A DNA stretch of 64,000 nucleotides from positions 1 through 64,000 of the forward strand of contig PEDN01001366.1 in NCBI GenBank assembly GCA_003864495.1, written 5' to 3'. The number at the start of each line of letters is the position of its first letter. The first letter of the stretch is position 1. This document shows positions 62,720-64,000 of the stretch, piece by piece. A program made the position numbers and the translations under genes. The notes under the pieces are model-generated. The model ran no database searches and was not told where the DNA came from. It saw only the letters and a list, made by a program, of their open reading frames with translations. Source of the stretch: Nemopilema nomurai (lineage: Eukaryota; Cnidaria; Scyphozoa; Rhizostomeae; Rhizostomatidae).

Positions 62720-64000
62720 CCAAAATGGACCTTACAAAATTGGCCTTTCGAAAATAATCATTTTTAAAACAAAAATTGTTCATTCCTAAATCTTCTTCCA
62801 AACAATTGGAAATGCGCCGAAACTTTTAAATCAGCCAAAAAAAACATTTTTACAATTCAAAAATAGCCGTAAAAAAAGTCCATTTTAAGACAAAAATTGT
62901 GCTTCTTAGTCCTGTTTCATATCACTTCCATCAATGTGTAAAGGCGTGTAATGTTAAATGAAGAAGAATAAGAATTTTTTCCCAAAAAAATTAGCCCTAA
63001 AATGACCATTTTTCCAAAAAAATGTTTTTCTTAATCTACTTCCAAATCAGTTCCAAATGGTTGTAGAGGCATCTAAAAAGATAAAACAGAAAGAATCAAC
63101 TTTTTTTCCACGAAAAAATATCGGCCTAAAAATGACCGTTTTTGGAAAAAAAAGCAAGGCTATAGCCTTACAAAAATGACCATTTTTCGGCCAAAAATTT
63201 TTTCTCTCAATTTTCTTCCAAATCACTTTCAAATGGTTGTAGAGGCATCTAAAAAGATAAAACAGAAAGAATCAGCTTTTTTTCCACGAAAATAAATCGG
63301 TCCAAAAATGACTGTTTTCGGGAAAAAAAGCAAGGCTATAGCCTTACAAAAATGACCATTTTTTGGCCAAAAATTTTTTCTCTCAAATTTCTTCCAAATC
63401 ACATTCAAATGGTTGTAGAGGCATCCAAAAAGATAAAACAGAAAGAATCAGCTTTTTCTCCACGAGAATAAATCGGTCCAAAAATGACTGTTTTCGGGCA
63501 AAAAAGCAAGGCTATAGCCTTACAAAAATGACCATTTTTCGGCCAAAATTTTTTCTCTAAATTTTCTTCCAAATCACTTCCAAATGGTTGTAGATGCATT
63601 TAAAATGATAAAACAGAAAGAATCAACTTTTTTTCCACGAAAAAATATCGGCCTAAAAATGACCGTTTTTGGAAAAAAAAGCAAGGCTATAGCCTTACAA
63701 AAATGACCATTTTTCGGCCAAAAATTTTTTCTCTCAATTTTCTTCCAAATCACTTCCAAATGGTTGTAGAGGCATCTAAAAAGATAAAACAGAAAGAATC
63801 AGCTTTTTTTCCACGAAAATAAATCGGTCCAAAAATGACTGTTTTCGGGAAAAAAAGCAAGGCTATAGCCTTACAAAAATGACCATTTTTTGGCCAAAAA
63901 TTTTTTCTCTCAAATTTCTTCCAAATCACATTCAAATGGTTGTAGAGGCATCCAAAAAGATAAAACAGAAAGAATCAGCTTTTTTTCCACGAAAATAAAT
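62720..64000. repeat. 176-bp satellite array with three-unit higher-order period, runs off right edge
   Basis: The word CAAGGCTATAGCC recurs at 63155, 63331, 63507, 63682 and 63858, spacing 175-176. Each unit contains AAAATGACCATTTTT and GATAAAACAGAAAGAATCA. Units 1 and 4 share the variant GAAAAAATATCGGCC, units 2 and 5 share GAAAATAAATCGGTCC, and unit 3 is a third form, so the array repeats as a 527-bp trimer. From about 62720 to 63050 there are diverged border units. Because the unit is not a multiple of three, its minus-strand frames of about 60 codons are shadows, not genes. Confidence 0.92.

Noticed and set aside
63047..63935. Series of near-identical 61-65-codon minus-strand frames
   Set aside because: They recur with the 176-bp satellite period; the unit is not a multiple of three, so no continuous protein exists.

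Overview
This is a window of animal nuclear DNA: A+T-rich, with genes split into many short exons by GT-AG introns of about 0.1-4 kb, AATAAA signals after stop codons, several miniature inverted-repeat transposons and a satellite array at the right edge. Gene content (SPO11, CC2D1, UBE2W, FAM91A1 and a MAK/CILK1 kinase, each present as one ortholog-like gene) and a mix of compact exons with medium introns fit an early-branching metazoan such as a cnidarian. I cannot fix the species from sequence alone.

Layout. 193-2125 (-): 5' half of SPO11, running off the left edge. 2551-19140 (+): a complete 30-exon CC2D1/Lgd gene of 958 codons, divergent from SPO11 across about 425 bp. Its intron 15 carries a complete three-exon coiled-coil gene on the opposite strand (9136-10338). 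19931-22862 (+): UBE2W. 24061-36600 (+): FAM91A1, 23 exons. 37-40 kb: inverted-repeat elements plus a possible small secreted-protein gene on the minus strand. 40710-45547 and 46881-51118 (+): a tandem pair of unrecognised type I membrane proteins with identical intron phases. 53423-62320 (+): a MAK/CILK1 ciliary kinase. 62.7-64.0 kb: a 176-bp satellite with a three-unit higher-order period of 527 bp.

The genes do not form one pathway. Three deal with membrane or ciliary traffic (CC2D1 with ESCRT-III, FAM91A1 with endosome-to-Golgi vesicles, MAK/CILK1 with intraflagellar transport), UBE2W is an N-terminal ubiquitin-conjugating enzyme, and SPO11 starts meiotic recombination. The least explained material is the tandem membrane-protein pair, the nested antisense coiled-coil gene and the small cysteine-containing gene.

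Exon models were built by hand from splice consensus, reading phase and recalled family similarity. Reading phase closes exactly for every well-supported gene except at two homopolymer runs (28163-28166 and 45398-45401), where a one-base error in the sequence is the simplest explanation.
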